Shown piece by piece: positions 1-7,267 of a DNA stretch of 11,008 nt; position 1 is the stretch's first letter, and each line of letters begins with the position of its first letter. The DNA is from CAZCJU01 sp964498965 (lineage in GTDB: Bacteria > Bacillota > Clostridia > Oscillospirales > CAG-272), in contig CAZCJU010000058.1 in NCBI GenBank assembly GCA_964498965.1, positions 1 through 11,008 on the forward strand. Direction: 5' to 3'. Under the pieces are notes generated by a model that saw only the letters and a program-made list of their open reading frames with translations, was not told the origin of the DNA and searched no databases. The translations under genes and the position numbers were made by a program.

Positions 1-417
1 CTGCATATACAGCACGCTTCTGTCGATTATATCGCGATGAGTTCCCATTATATTCAATATCGGGCGGCTCACGCACAAGCCGAGGATTCCGACAAAAACG
101 CCCAAAACAATTGCGATTACTATTGATGTATGAGCGGCATTGGAAATGCTTTTTTTGTCACCCTGACCTATATAACGGGCGATCACGACGCAACTGCCGA
201 CGGACAAGCCGATAAACAGGTTGACCACCAGATTGATAAGTGCCGTTGTCGCACCTACCGCACCGAGCGAGCCTTCCTCGGCAAAATTTCCGACGACGAT
301 CATATCGGACGCATTAAATAACAGTTGCAACAAGCTTGAGGCAACGACCGGCAAAGAAAACATCAGTATTTTCGTCAACAACGGGCCGTTCGTCATGTCA
401 ATATTTGAGCTTTTCAC
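1..417 (-). CDS. MATE-family efflux transporter, N-terminal part (runs off the left edge)
   Basis: The frame encodes 139 residues and stays open to base 1, so the C-terminal two thirds or so lie outside the window. The family exports drugs and metabolites across the inner membrane using Na+ or H+ gradients; the substrate here is unknown. The N-terminus carries the familiar MATE opening, with DMTNGPLLTKILMFSLPVV at residues 7-25, then LLQLLFNASDMIVVG at 29-43, LGAVGATTALINL at 51-63 and ARYIGQGD at 80-87. Hydrophobic stretches at about 17-35, 51-79 and 98-116 look like the first membrane helices. I prefer the GTG start at 417, which has GGTGA four bases upstream. ATG at 396 (MTNGPLL) is the alternative and has no visible ribosome site. 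The rhaA terminator ends only 19 nt before this start and no promoter is evident, so expression may depend on read-through. Confidence 0.88.
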   Translation of the reverse strand, partial: MKSSNIDMTNGPLLTKILMFSLPVVASSLLQLLFNASDMIVVGNFAEEGSLGAVGATTALINLVVNLFIGLSVGSCVVIARYIGQGDKKSISNAAHTSIVIAIVLGVFVGILGLCVSRPILNIMGTHRDIIDRSVLYMQ

Positions 418-435
418 ATTTTCACCAAAACCCGC

Positions 436-471
436 AAAAATTCGGGACGGTCAGACCTGCCCCGAATTTTT
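436..471 (-). terminator. Rho-independent-type terminator after rhaA
   Basis: Perfect 11-bp inverted arms (AAAAATTCGGG at 436-446 and CCCGAATTTTT at 461-471) enclose 14 nt. The loop can itself pair GGTC with GACC. Read on the minus strand, the hairpin starts 16 nt after the rhaA stop codon and ends in a run of five Ts, the usual intrinsic terminator layout. Because the arms are A-rich and T-rich at their outer ends, it could also work on the plus strand. It sits directly in front of the MATE gene. Confidence 0.8.
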
Positions 472-487
472 ACGTTATTCAACTTAT

Positions 488-1741
488 TTATCTGTTCGAA
501 AGAACCTCTTTTTCGTAGTTCTTAACCTCGTCGAGCCAAGCATCTCTTACGGGAACGCCTTGCATTTCGCAATACATATCCCAAACTGCGGCAAACGGGT
601 ACGATTTCATTTCTTCAAGCATAGCGAGTCTTGTCGTAAAGTCGCCGTTCTTTTCGGCTTTTTTCAGCATAGCGGTAGGCTCGAGCATAGCGTAGATAAG
701 TGCTTTCTGCATATTTCTCGATCCAATCGTCCAAGCGGCAATTCTGTTTATGGAAGCGTCGAAGAAGTCAAGACCTATATGTACTCTCTTCTCAAAGCCG
801 TTTCTTACGATTTCGGCGGCGATTGCCTTAAGCTCGTCATCGAAGGTAACAACGTGGTCTGAATCCCATCTTACGGGACGAGATACATGAAGCAAAACGT
901 CTTTCATATAAAGAAGAGCGGAAGATATCTTATCGGAAATCACCTCTGTGGGATGATAATGTCCCGCATCGAGTGTAAGGAGCTTATCGTTTGCGAGAGC
1001 ATATCCCATATAGAACTCATGTGAGCCTATCGTACAGCTTTCGGCACCGATACCGAACACCTTCGATTCAACGGCGTTGAGGTTATACTTCTTGCTTCCC
1101 TCGTCTTCGAATATTGCGTCATAAGATTCCTTAAGTCTTTTTCTTGCGGCATATCTATCAACGGGAATATCTTTAAATCCGTCGGGAATCCAATAGTTTG
1201 TAACTACCGTATTGCCGAGTTTTTTACCCATATATTCCGCTATTTGACGGCAGGCAATGCAATGCTCGATCCAGAACTCTCTTACCTTTTTATCGGGGGA
1301 AGAAAGTGTCATACCGTCCTTCATCATCTCATGAGAGAAGCAGGTGGGGTTAAAATCAAGACCGATATTGTTTTTCTTTGCGAAATCGATCCACGTTTCG
1401 AAATGCTTGGGCTGAATCTTATTTCTTTCAACCTTTTCACCGAGGTTATCAAGGTAGATCGCATGGACATTAAGTCTTTTTTCGCCCGGAACGAGTGAAA
1501 ATACTTTTTCTATATCCGCTTGCAATTCGTCGATATTTCTCGCACGACCGGGATAGTTACCCGTTGTCTGGATACCGCCGGTAAGTTCGCCGTCGGGATT
1601 TTCGAAGCCTCTTACGTCGTCGCCCTGCCAGCAGTGGATCGACACAGGTATCTTGGCAACGTTTTCGATGACCTTATCGGTATCCACACCTATTCCGGCA
1701 TAGATTTCTTTAGCCATTTCATAAGCCTGTTTTACGCTCAT
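488..1741 (-). CDS. rhaA: L-rhamnose isomerase
   Basis: This 417-aa cytoplasmic enzyme interconverts L-rhamnose and L-rhamnulose, the first step of rhamnose catabolism. The length matches the roughly 419 aa of the E. coli enzyme. The protein is a metal-dependent TIM barrel, and its family blocks are all visible: IHCWQGDDVRGFE at 35-47, TTGNYPGRARN at 59-69, NPTCFSHEMMKDGMTLSSPD at 131-150, GIGAESCTIGSHEFYMGYA at 230-248, LDAGHYHPTEVISDKI at 257-272, HVSRPVRWDSDHVV at 285-298 and HIGLDFFDASINRIAAW at 321-337. Likely metal and substrate ligands are E234, D258, H261, H285, D293, D295 and D325, inferred from conservation. A GAGGAA ribosome site lies 8 nt before the ATG. The gene begins 29 nt after the rhaB stop, so the two form an operon. 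Confidence 0.97.
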   Translation of the reverse strand: MSVKQAYEMAKEIYAGIGVDTDKVIENVAKIPVSIHCWQGDDVRGFENPDGELTGGIQTTGNYPGRARNIDELQADIEKVFSLVPGEKRLNVHAIYLDNLGEKVERNKIQPKHFETWIDFAKKNNIGLDFNPTCFSHEMMKDGMTLSSPDKKVREFWIEHCIACRQIAEYMGKKLGNTVVTNYWIPDGFKDIPVDRYAARKRLKESYDAIFEDEGSKKYNLNAVESKVFGIGAESCTIGSHEFYMGYALANDKLLTLDAGHYHPTEVISDKISSALLYMKDVLLHVSRPVRWDSDHVVTFDDELKAIAAEIVRNGFEKRVHIGLDFFDASINRIAAWTIGSRNMQKALIYAMLEPTAMLKKAEKNGDFTTRLAMLEEMKSYPFAAVWDMYCEMQGVPVRDAWLDEVKNYEKEVLSNR

Positions 1742-1770
1742 TTTAATTTCCTCATCTTTCGGTTTATAAA

Positions 1771-3249
1771 TTATTTATCAAGAATAGCAAGGAATCTGCC
1801 ATAAGCTTCATCCCACGCCTCGGTATTATGAGGCTGATATTCTTTAATTTCAAAGCTGTTTCTTATAACATGACGTGCATCCGACAAGCCGTTCAACTCT
1901 CCGTTTGCAATCGCCTGAACCACGATATTGCCTATTGCCGTAGCTTCTACGGGACCTGCGTACACGGGTCTGCCGCACGCATCGGCACAGAACTGACAAA
2001 GCGGTCCTTCTTTAACTCCGCCGCCGACGATATTAATAAACGGGGTTTTCTTACCCTTCATATCATCTATAGCTTCTACTGCCCATCTGTAACGCATTGC
2101 GAGCGAATCGAATATCGCACGAATTATCTCGCCTTCGTTCTCGGGTACGTGCTGACCGGTTCTCTTACAGAATTCGCATATTCTCTTAGGCATATTTCCG
2201 GGTGCGACGAAATCTGCGGCATCGGGATCTATGAAAGATTGGAAAGGTTTCGACGCAAGTGCCATATCGGAAAGCTCGTCGAAAGTAAATTTCTTTCCCT
2301 CTCTTATCCATTGACGGCGTGTTTCCTGTTCTATCCACAGACCCATTATATTTTTCAAAAATCTTATGGTTCGGCCGTAACCGCCCTCATTGGTAAAGTT
2401 ATATGCTTCGGATTTTTCATTGATGATGGGTTCTTTGATTTCCGTACCCATAAGCGACCATGTTCCGCTCGATATGTATACGAAATCGTCACCTTTTGCG
2501 GGAACCGCAACAACTGCGGAAGCGGTATCGTGAGCGGCGACGTTCACGACAGTCGCATCGGCACATCCGAGTTCCTCTCTGAGCGAAGGCAGGATTTTTC
2601 CGACAATCGAGCCGGGGGCTACTATATCGGTAAACAGTCTTTCGGGCAAGCCGAACGCATTAATTATCTCCTTGCTCCAATCTCTTTCCTTTGCATTGAG
2701 GAGCTGTGCCGTGGAAGCGATCGAATATTCGGTCTGCTTCACGCCGGTCAGGAAATAATTGAGCAGGTCGGGAATAAAGAGCATTTTATCCGCCGCTGCG
2801 ACAAGCTCGGGGTTATCTCTCAATTCGACTATAAGCTGAAATACGGTATTGAAATCCATAAATTGGATTCCCGTAATATCGTACATACGCTTTTTCGACA
2901 TTGTTTTGAATGCGAGATCTTGAATACCGGCGGTTCTGTTATCGCGGTAATGCACGGGATTTGTAAGAAGCTTGCCGTGCTTATCGAGCAAGCCGTAATC
3001 AACGCCCCAGGTATCTATACCTATGCTTTTGATATCTTTGTCGGCACTCAAAGCACATTTGTTTATTGCCTGCTTGATCTCGTGGAATATACGCATTATA
3101 TCCCAGTTGTACGAACCCGCAATGGTAACAGGTTCACTCGCAAAACGATGATTTTCTTCGAGGGTGAGTCTTTCTCCGTCGAATTTACCGATTATTCCTC
3201 TTCCGCTCGAAGCTCCGAGGTCAATCGCCAGCATTTTTAATTCTGCCAT
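1771..3249 (-). CDS. rhaB: Rhamnulokinase
   Basis: This 492-aa FGGY-family sugar kinase phosphorylates L-rhamnulose to L-rhamnulose-1-phosphate with ATP; E. coli RhaB is 489 aa. The N-terminal phosphate loop is LAIDLGASSGRG at residues 7-18. A sugar-site block GIDTWGVDYGLLD sits at 77-89 and HYRDNRT at 100-106. The catalytic base is probably D241 in AAHDTASAVVAVPA. ISSGTWSLMGTE at 259-270 and IVGGGVKEGPLCQFCADACG at 407-426 belong to the C-terminal nucleotide-binding domain. I chose ATG 3249 (MAELKMLAIDLG) because it places the glycine loop where relatives have it. An in-frame ATG at 3261 directly abuts the AAGGA motif, too close for initiation, whereas 3249 has a 12-nt spacer. The preceding frame is open to 3321 but does not look like RhaB. 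It precedes and is probably cotranscribed with rhaA. Confidence 0.96.
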   Translation of the reverse strand: MAELKMLAIDLGASSGRGIIGKFDGERLTLEENHRFASEPVTIAGSYNWDIMRIFHEIKQAINKCALSADKDIKSIGIDTWGVDYGLLDKHGKLLTNPVHYRDNRTAGIQDLAFKTMSKKRMYDITGIQFMDFNTVFQLIVELRDNPELVAAADKMLFIPDLLNYFLTGVKQTEYSIASTAQLLNAKERDWSKEIINAFGLPERLFTDIVAPGSIVGKILPSLREELGCADATVVNVAAHDTASAVVAVPAKGDDFVYISSGTWSLMGTEIKEPIINEKSEAYNFTNEGGYGRTIRFLKNIMGLWIEQETRRQWIREGKKFTFDELSDMALASKPFQSFIDPDAADFVAPGNMPKRICEFCKRTGQHVPENEGEIIRAIFDSLAMRYRWAVEAIDDMKGKKTPFINIVGGGVKEGPLCQFCADACGRPVYAGPVEATAIGNIVVQAIANGELNGLSDARHVIRNSFEIKEYQPHNTEAWDEAYGRFLAILDK

Positions 3250-3336
3250 TTTTATAACCATTCCTTTCAAAATTAACTGAATATTCAATAGACGGCTCTT
3301 ACGCACCGTCGGACGAGGCACATTGTCAGAGTCTTA

Positions 3337-3350
3337 TTTTGATGTCAAAA
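3337..3350. promoter_or_regulatory. 14-bp palindrome between the acidic gene and rhaB (possible operator)
   Basis: TTTTGATGTCAAAA is a perfect inverted repeat with 6-bp arms around a 2-nt centre, with AGAG and CTCT as imperfect outer flanks. It overlaps the stop codon of the upstream acidic gene and lies 88 nt before the rhaB start. The position suits an operator for the rhamnose genes, but no convincing promoter hexamer pair accompanies it. On the minus strand a TTGACA hexamer lies inside the palindrome, but no good -10 follows 16-18 nt downstream. The operator role is inference only. Confidence 0.3.
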
Positions 3351-3761
3351 CTCTCTCCACTCGTCGGTAACATTATCGGGGGCATCATCGAGTCCCGCTT
3401 CAAGTGCCGCACGATGCACAAAATCGCAGATCTCGTCGCTTATCGAAGATTCGGCAAGCTCGTAATCGCATTTTTCGTTAAGCTTATTGATGCATTTAAC
3501 GGTACGTTCTACGGTTTTCATTATAGCTCCGTCGTTTAGCTCATCTCCCGACAATGCGAACAGATCATCTATATATTTTTCGAGGATCAAGCCGCACTGT
3601 TCGATCTCGGATCTGCCGCACGCAGACTCGATAAAGTCATCGTCGTCGCCGTCATCGTCGAAATCGTCGAAGAAGCTGTCACTTTCCTTATCTATCCCGT
3701 GATAATCATACATGGATTGCAATATCGTATCAATATCATTGTAAAAATTGTCAATAGACAT
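3345..3761 (-). CDS. Small, highly acidic protein of unknown function
   Basis: I do not recognise this gene with confidence. From ATG 3761 it encodes 138 aa (MSIDNFYNDIDTI...). The run FFDDFDDDGDDDDF at about residues 29-42 is almost entirely Asp and Phe, a likely flexible linker after a short helical N-terminus. The second half (CGLILEKYIDDLF through TDEWREF) looks alpha-helical and is rich in Asp and Glu. There is no signal peptide or membrane segment, so it is probably cytosolic. The helical half and its ending in a Trp-containing acidic tail faintly recall DUF5713-type proteins; this is a guess from memory. An upstream in-frame ATG at 3830 would add 23 basic residues, but it falls about 7 nt from the predicted transcript start, so I prefer 3761. 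The gene lies between mutS2 and rhaBA in the same direction. Confidence 0.7.
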   Translation of the reverse strand: MSIDNFYNDIDTILQSMYDYHGIDKESDSFFDDFDDDGDDDDFIESACGRSEIEQCGLILEKYIDDLFALSGDELNDGAIMKTVERTVKCINKLNEKCDYELAESSISDEICDFVHRAALEAGLDDAPDNVTDEWREF

Positions 3762-3776
3762 AAATACATCCGTTCC

Positions 3777-3819
3777 CGTCGGCAAGATTTTCTTTTGTCT
3801 TTTAAGCGATGTGCCGACG
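3777..3819 (-). promoter_or_regulatory. Leader hairpin upstream of the acidic protein
   Basis: CGTCGGCA and TGCCGACG form a perfect 8-bp stem around a 27-nt loop that is A-rich on the transcribed strand. The stem lies between the predicted transcription start near 3837 and the chosen ATG at 3761, ending 15 nt before that ATG. No U-run follows, so it does not look like a terminator. It could affect translation or mRNA stability. If ATG 3830 were the true start, this would simply be coding sequence. Confidence 0.4.
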
Positions 3820-3843
3820 AACATTCGCATACATACAACGTCT

Positions 3844-3852
3844 ATTATAACA
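3844..3852 (-). promoter_or_regulatory. Extended -10 promoter for the acidic gene and probably rhaBA
   Basis: The minus strand reads TGTTATAAT, a TGn extension followed by a perfect TATAAT at 3849-3844. No good -35 is seen 16-18 nt upstream, which is acceptable for an extended -10 promoter. Transcription would begin near 3837, about 76 nt before the chosen start codon. With no clear terminator after the acidic gene, transcripts could continue into rhaB and rhaA. The mutS2 stop is about 90 nt upstream, with no obvious terminator in the AT-rich gap at 3853-3941. Confidence 0.6.
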
Positions 3853-3941
3853 GATGTACGGAAAAAGTAAAAGACAAGATTTAAATTTTCGGTGTATTTT
3901 ATATTAACAATAGCTTTTACGTCGGATATTTTATTATTTTG

Positions 3942-6338
3942 TCACTTCAGTTCGAGGACTGTCACTCCTGTATCGCCCTCACCCCATGCTCCTTGGCGAT
4001 ATGTTTTGATCCTTTTATCCGTTTTAAAGCATTTATGCAATGCCGAACGCAACGCACCGGTTCCCTTTCCGTGTATGACCGTCACGGTCGTAAACTTAGC
4101 CATTACGGCTTCGTCGATGAATTTATCGACCATATACCATGCGTCCTCGCCGTTTTCGCCGCGAACATCGATCTCCGGCTTAAAATCTACTCGCACGGCG
4201 GTTCTGTACTCTCCCTCGCCGTATTTTTTCTTTCCCTTGGTGACGGTTATGCCCGGTGTGCCGAGCAAACGGATATTTTTAATATTTGTTTTGGTGGTAA
4301 GCGACCCGATCTCGACGGTAAGATTTCCGTTTTTATCCGGCAACGAGATAACGCTTCCCTGTTTTTTTATATTTGCGAGGATCACTTCGTCGCCGAGTTT
4401 AAGTTCTCTCGGAAGCTCGTATCCGGAATCGGTTTCGTCTGCGGTGACATAAAATTTGTCCTCGTTTTCACGCAGGTTATCACGCACCGCCGCACGCGAT
4501 CTTTTCAATTCCTCCGCAAGATCTTGCTTATCTTTTTTCTTTTGCAACTCCGACAGCTGATTGAAAATAAAGTCGCTTGAGGCTTTTGCGGAATCTATCA
4601 TTCCTCTCGCCTTTTCACGAGCGTCTTCAAGCTCGTTTTGAGCTGCATTCAGTCTTTTTTCAAGCTCCGCCGTGGCTTTTTCCTTATACTCTTCCAGCTC
4701 TCGTCTTATCGCCTCGGTCTTTTTCTTTTCCGCCTCCATAGCATTACGTTCGGCATCGAGGCGTGCGATCACGTCCTCAAACCGTTTATTTTCCGCATGG
4801 ACGTTAAGCTTTGCCGCATGGATTATCTTCTCGTCCAAGCCGAGTCTTTCGGCGATGGCGAACGCATTAGAACGTCCCGGAGTGCCTATTATCAGTCTAT
4901 ATGTCGGCTTAAGAGTTTGAACGTCGAATTCGCACGAGCCGTTGATAACGCCGTTTGTTTCGACCGCATAAGCTTTAAGCTCGGCATAATGCGTTGTCGA
5001 TGCACACAATGCGTTTTTGCTTTTGACTTCATCAAGCACTGCCATGGCAAGGGCAGCTCCCTCGACAGGATCCGTTCCCGCTCCCAGTTCGTCGAAAAGC
5101 ACTAGGCTGTTTTCGTTCACGCATTTCATGATATTCACTATATTGACCATATGTGACGAAAATGTTGAAAGCGACTGTTCGATGCTCTGTTCATCGCCGA
5201 TATCGGCGAGGACATCCTCGAACACGCAAAGCGTACTGCCCTCCGCTGCGGGGATATGAAGTCCCGACTGTGCCATCAAAGCGAAAAGTCCGATCGTTTT
5301 AAGGCAAACGGTCTTACCGCCCGTATTCGGTCCGGTAATGACGAGAGTGGTATACTCGCCTCCGAGTGAAATATCGGTAGGGACTGTTTTTTCTCTGTCA
5401 AGCAACGGGTGACGTGCTTTTTTCAATACTATTTTTTTCTCGTTATTAAAAACGGGTTCGAATCCGTTATAATAGACCGAAAGTCTTGCACGGGTAAACA
5501 CTCCCGCCAAATATGTGATATTATAGTAATCGAGTCGCAGGCTGTCGGCATGTTCCGCAACGCAGGCGGACAACTCGTATAAAATCTTTTCGATCTCGTC
5601 ATTTTCTTTATTTTGCAATACCTTCAGTTCGTTATTCGCTTCGACTACCGCCATAGGCTCTATAAAGAACGTTGCCCCGGACGATGAGGCATCATGTACA
5701 AGACCTTTGATCTCGTTTTTATACTCGCTTTTAACGGGAACCACATATCGTCCGTTACGCTGTGTGACGATATTTTCCTGCAGATATTTACTGTAGCTTG
5801 TACCGGTGACGTATTTTTGCAGAGTTTCTCTTATCTTAATATTCGACAGCTTTATTTTTCTTCGTATATCGGAAAGGGTCGAGCTTGCCTCGTCGGCGAT
5901 ATTATCCGCACTTATGATAGATCTTTGTATTTTATCGCAAAAAAATTTATTCGGGATAAGTCTTGCGAATATATCATCAAGCACCGTTTCGCCTTTTCTG
6001 TCGGTCTTGATATACTCCGTAAGCGACGATGCGGTTCTAAACACATTCGCTATATCAAGCAACGAGGACGGAGAAAGCGACGCACCTTTTTCCGCACGTT
6101 CGACGACTGGCAATACGTTTTTAATACTGCCGAACGAGGGCATGCCCTTTGCCATATAGAGGGTATATGCAGCACTTGTTTCTCTTTGCAAGGCTATCGC
6201 TTTATCTCTGTCGTACGTCGGGTACAGAGAACGCATAAGCTCCGCCGCACCTTCGGTCGGTGCCATGGAAACGGCAAGCTCGCGTATTTTGTCAAACTCA
6301 AGAATTTTAATGGATTTCAAAAAATTATTATCGTTCAT
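3942..6338 (-). CDS. mutS2: MutS2 ATPase/Smr-domain protein (ribosome-collision and recombination factor)
   Basis: At 798 aa this is close to B. subtilis MutS2 (785 aa). The family is known for suppressing homologous recombination and, in B. subtilis, for recognising and splitting collided ribosomes. The N-terminal core region runs to about residue 310. The ABC-type ATPase has Walker A GPNTGGKT at 336-343, a signature region DIGDEQSIEQSLSTFSSHM at 379-397 and Walker B LVLFDELGAGTDP at 412-424. A charged coiled coil covers about 515-615. A small beta region around 645-692 leads to the C-terminal Smr nuclease-type domain, with IDVRG at 723-727, HGKGTGALR at 756-764 and an ending GVTVLELK. All key motifs are intact. 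I chose ATG 6338 (MNDNNFLKSIKILEFDKI) as most family-like. The TTG at 6392 would add 18 basic residues and lacks a ribosome site. Confidence 0.96.
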   Translation of the reverse strand: MNDNNFLKSIKILEFDKIRELAVSMAPTEGAAELMRSLYPTYDRDKAIALQRETSAAYTLYMAKGMPSFGSIKNVLPVVERAEKGASLSPSSLLDIANVFRTASSLTEYIKTDRKGETVLDDIFARLIPNKFFCDKIQRSIISADNIADEASSTLSDIRRKIKLSNIKIRETLQKYVTGTSYSKYLQENIVTQRNGRYVVPVKSEYKNEIKGLVHDASSSGATFFIEPMAVVEANNELKVLQNKENDEIEKILYELSACVAEHADSLRLDYYNITYLAGVFTRARLSVYYNGFEPVFNNEKKIVLKKARHPLLDREKTVPTDISLGGEYTTLVITGPNTGGKTVCLKTIGLFALMAQSGLHIPAAEGSTLCVFEDVLADIGDEQSIEQSLSTFSSHMVNIVNIMKCVNENSLVLFDELGAGTDPVEGAALAMAVLDEVKSKNALCASTTHYAELKAYAVETNGVINGSCEFDVQTLKPTYRLIIGTPGRSNAFAIAERLGLDEKIIHAAKLNVHAENKRFEDVIARLDAERNAMEAEKKKTEAIRRELEEYKEKATAELEKRLNAAQNELEDAREKARGMIDSAKASSDFIFNQLSELQKKKDKQDLAEELKRSRAAVRDNLRENEDKFYVTADETDSGYELPRELKLGDEVILANIKKQGSVISLPDKNGNLTVEIGSLTTKTNIKNIRLLGTPGITVTKGKKKYGEGEYRTAVRVDFKPEIDVRGENGEDAWYMVDKFIDEAVMAKFTTVTVIHGKGTGALRSALHKCFKTDKRIKTYRQGAWGEGDTGVTVLELK

Positions 6339-6363
6339 TTTCTTATTCTGTTGCCGTTGATCG

Positions 6364-6392
6364 AATTTACTTAGATTGTTTATTCTTTTCAA
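6364..6392 (-). promoter_or_regulatory. Possible weak promoter for mutS2
   Basis: TTGAAA (6392-6387) and TAAATT (6369-6364) are separated by exactly 17 nt and match the consensus hexamers at five and four of six positions. Transcription would start about 19 nt before ATG 6338. The distal TTG start candidate of mutS2 is the first codon of this -35 box, so if the promoter is real that start is excluded for this transcript. In AT-rich sequence such matches arise by chance, hence the low confidence. Confidence 0.35.
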
Positions 6393-6427
6393 GGCAGTCG
6401 TTTCGGCGATATTTATTCCGAGTATTT

Positions 6428-6469
6428 GCCGAGCTTCGCATTTTTTCGTAAAAACGGTTAATGCTCGGC
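6428..6469 (-). other. Inverted repeat spanning the recO stop codon
   Basis: GCCGAGC at 6428-6434 and GCTCGGC at 6463-6469 form a perfect 7-bp stem. One arm covers the last codons of recO and the loop of 28 nt contains the stop codon and T- and A-runs that can pair. No U-run follows the second arm on the minus strand, so it is not a standard intrinsic terminator. It might act as an mRNA 3' stability element or partial terminator between recO and mutS2. Confidence 0.3.
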
Positions 6470-7243
6470 ATTCATTATTTGCTTATAAAATTCAAGCGAA
6501 GTAAAAGAACGTTCGAGTTGATTCAGCAAATACTTTTCGCACATATTATAAAGCAGCTCGGCACTGCCGCCTTGTATATTAAAGGCGAATATACGTTTGC
6601 CGTCCGAATAAATTATATGTCTGAGTGCGTGAAGCGACGAAGTGTCGAGCAAAGATATTATTTCCGAAGCACAGCCATCGTCGTATTTGGTATTCGCCGT
6701 TTTTTTGCATTCCGAGCAGATCAAGGTTCCGTTCATCACCTCGGCATAGGACAACTCGGGTTTTTCGACACCGCAGATGCGGCATTTCGAAACGTCCGGT
6801 AAAAAGCCGCACAGGCACGCCGCTCTCATTTCGAATACCGCTTTCACAAGCCGAAGCGGTTTTTTGTCCTCGCCGATCATATAAAGTGTATTCAGCGTCA
6901 GAGAAAGCAATCGACTTTGTTCCTCGCTCGTTGCCACATCCTGTGCGACCTGAACGACATAGGAAGCGAGTGCGAATTTTTCAACGGAGCGATTCCCGCT
7001 CAAAAACACGTTATGAGGTTGTGCTTCTCTGACGAAATAAATATCCTTACTTTTTCCGAGTGTAAAATTCGCATATGCAAACATCACGCTGCACGTAGCG
7101 AGCTTTGATGTGAGCTTTCGACTTCCTTTTGCCAGAGCTGATATTTTTCCGTACTCACCGCTGAGCAGGGTAAGCATTTTATCGCTTTCTCCGCAAGGGC
7201 TTATGCGAACAACGAGGGCATCGACGCTTATAATGTTTTCCAT
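6458..7243 (-). CDS. recO: DNA repair protein RecO
   Basis: This is a 261-aa protein; B. subtilis RecO is about 255 aa. RecO works with RecR (and RecF) to load RecA onto SSB-coated single-stranded DNA during gap repair. The N-terminal OB-fold shows the family pattern ISVDALVVRISPCGESDKML at residues 5-24, followed by GKISALAKGSRK at 32-43. The helical C-terminal part carries a four-cysteine zinc site, CRIC at 154-157 and CSEC at 176-179. Start choice is uncertain: ATG codons at 7261, 7252 and 7243 are all in frame, and I use 7243 because it gives the usual short lead into the OB-fold. The era stop is 24 nt upstream of that ATG (6 nt upstream of the first one), so recO is almost certainly coexpressed with era. 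Neighbouring era and recO is a common Firmicute arrangement. Confidence 0.95.
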   Translation of the reverse strand: MENIISVDALVVRISPCGESDKMLTLLSGEYGKISALAKGSRKLTSKLATCSVMFAYANFTLGKSKDIYFVREAQPHNVFLSGNRSVEKFALASYVVQVAQDVATSEEQSRLLSLTLNTLYMIGEDKKPLRLVKAVFEMRAACLCGFLPDVSKCRICGVEKPELSYAEVMNGTLICSECKKTANTKYDDGCASEIISLLDTSSLHALRHIIYSDGKRIFAFNIQGGSAELLYNMCEKYLLNQLERSFTSLEFYKQIMNAEH

Positions 7244-7267
7244 GCGACCCATACATTCCATACATCA

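Noticed and set aside
221..862. A 213-codon plus-strand frame crossing the MATE gene, the terminator and the end of rhaA
   Set aside because: It spans two real genes and the hairpin between them and has no recognisable domain, so it is a chance frame.
1828..3240. A 470-codon open frame on the plus strand, opposite rhaB
   Set aside because: It lies entirely antisense to a well-supported rhamnulokinase, has no ribosome site or recognisable domain, and its composition looks like a translated antisense frame.
3291..3317. GACGG/CCGTC inverted repeat upstream of rhaB as a terminator
   Set aside because: The stem is only 5 bp with a 10-nt loop and no T-run follows on the minus strand.
3636..3672. 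Repeating GTC/ATC triplets that look like a microsatellite
   Set aside because: They are the reverse complement of Asp codons in the acidic run of the small protein. Spacing and codons vary, so this is coding composition and not a separate tandem repeat.
5694..6374. A 226-codon plus-strand open frame opposite mutS2
   Set aside because: It is fully covered by conserved MutS2 coding sequence, shows no family motifs and has no start signals; the same holds for the shorter plus-strand frames opposite phoH, recO and prfB.
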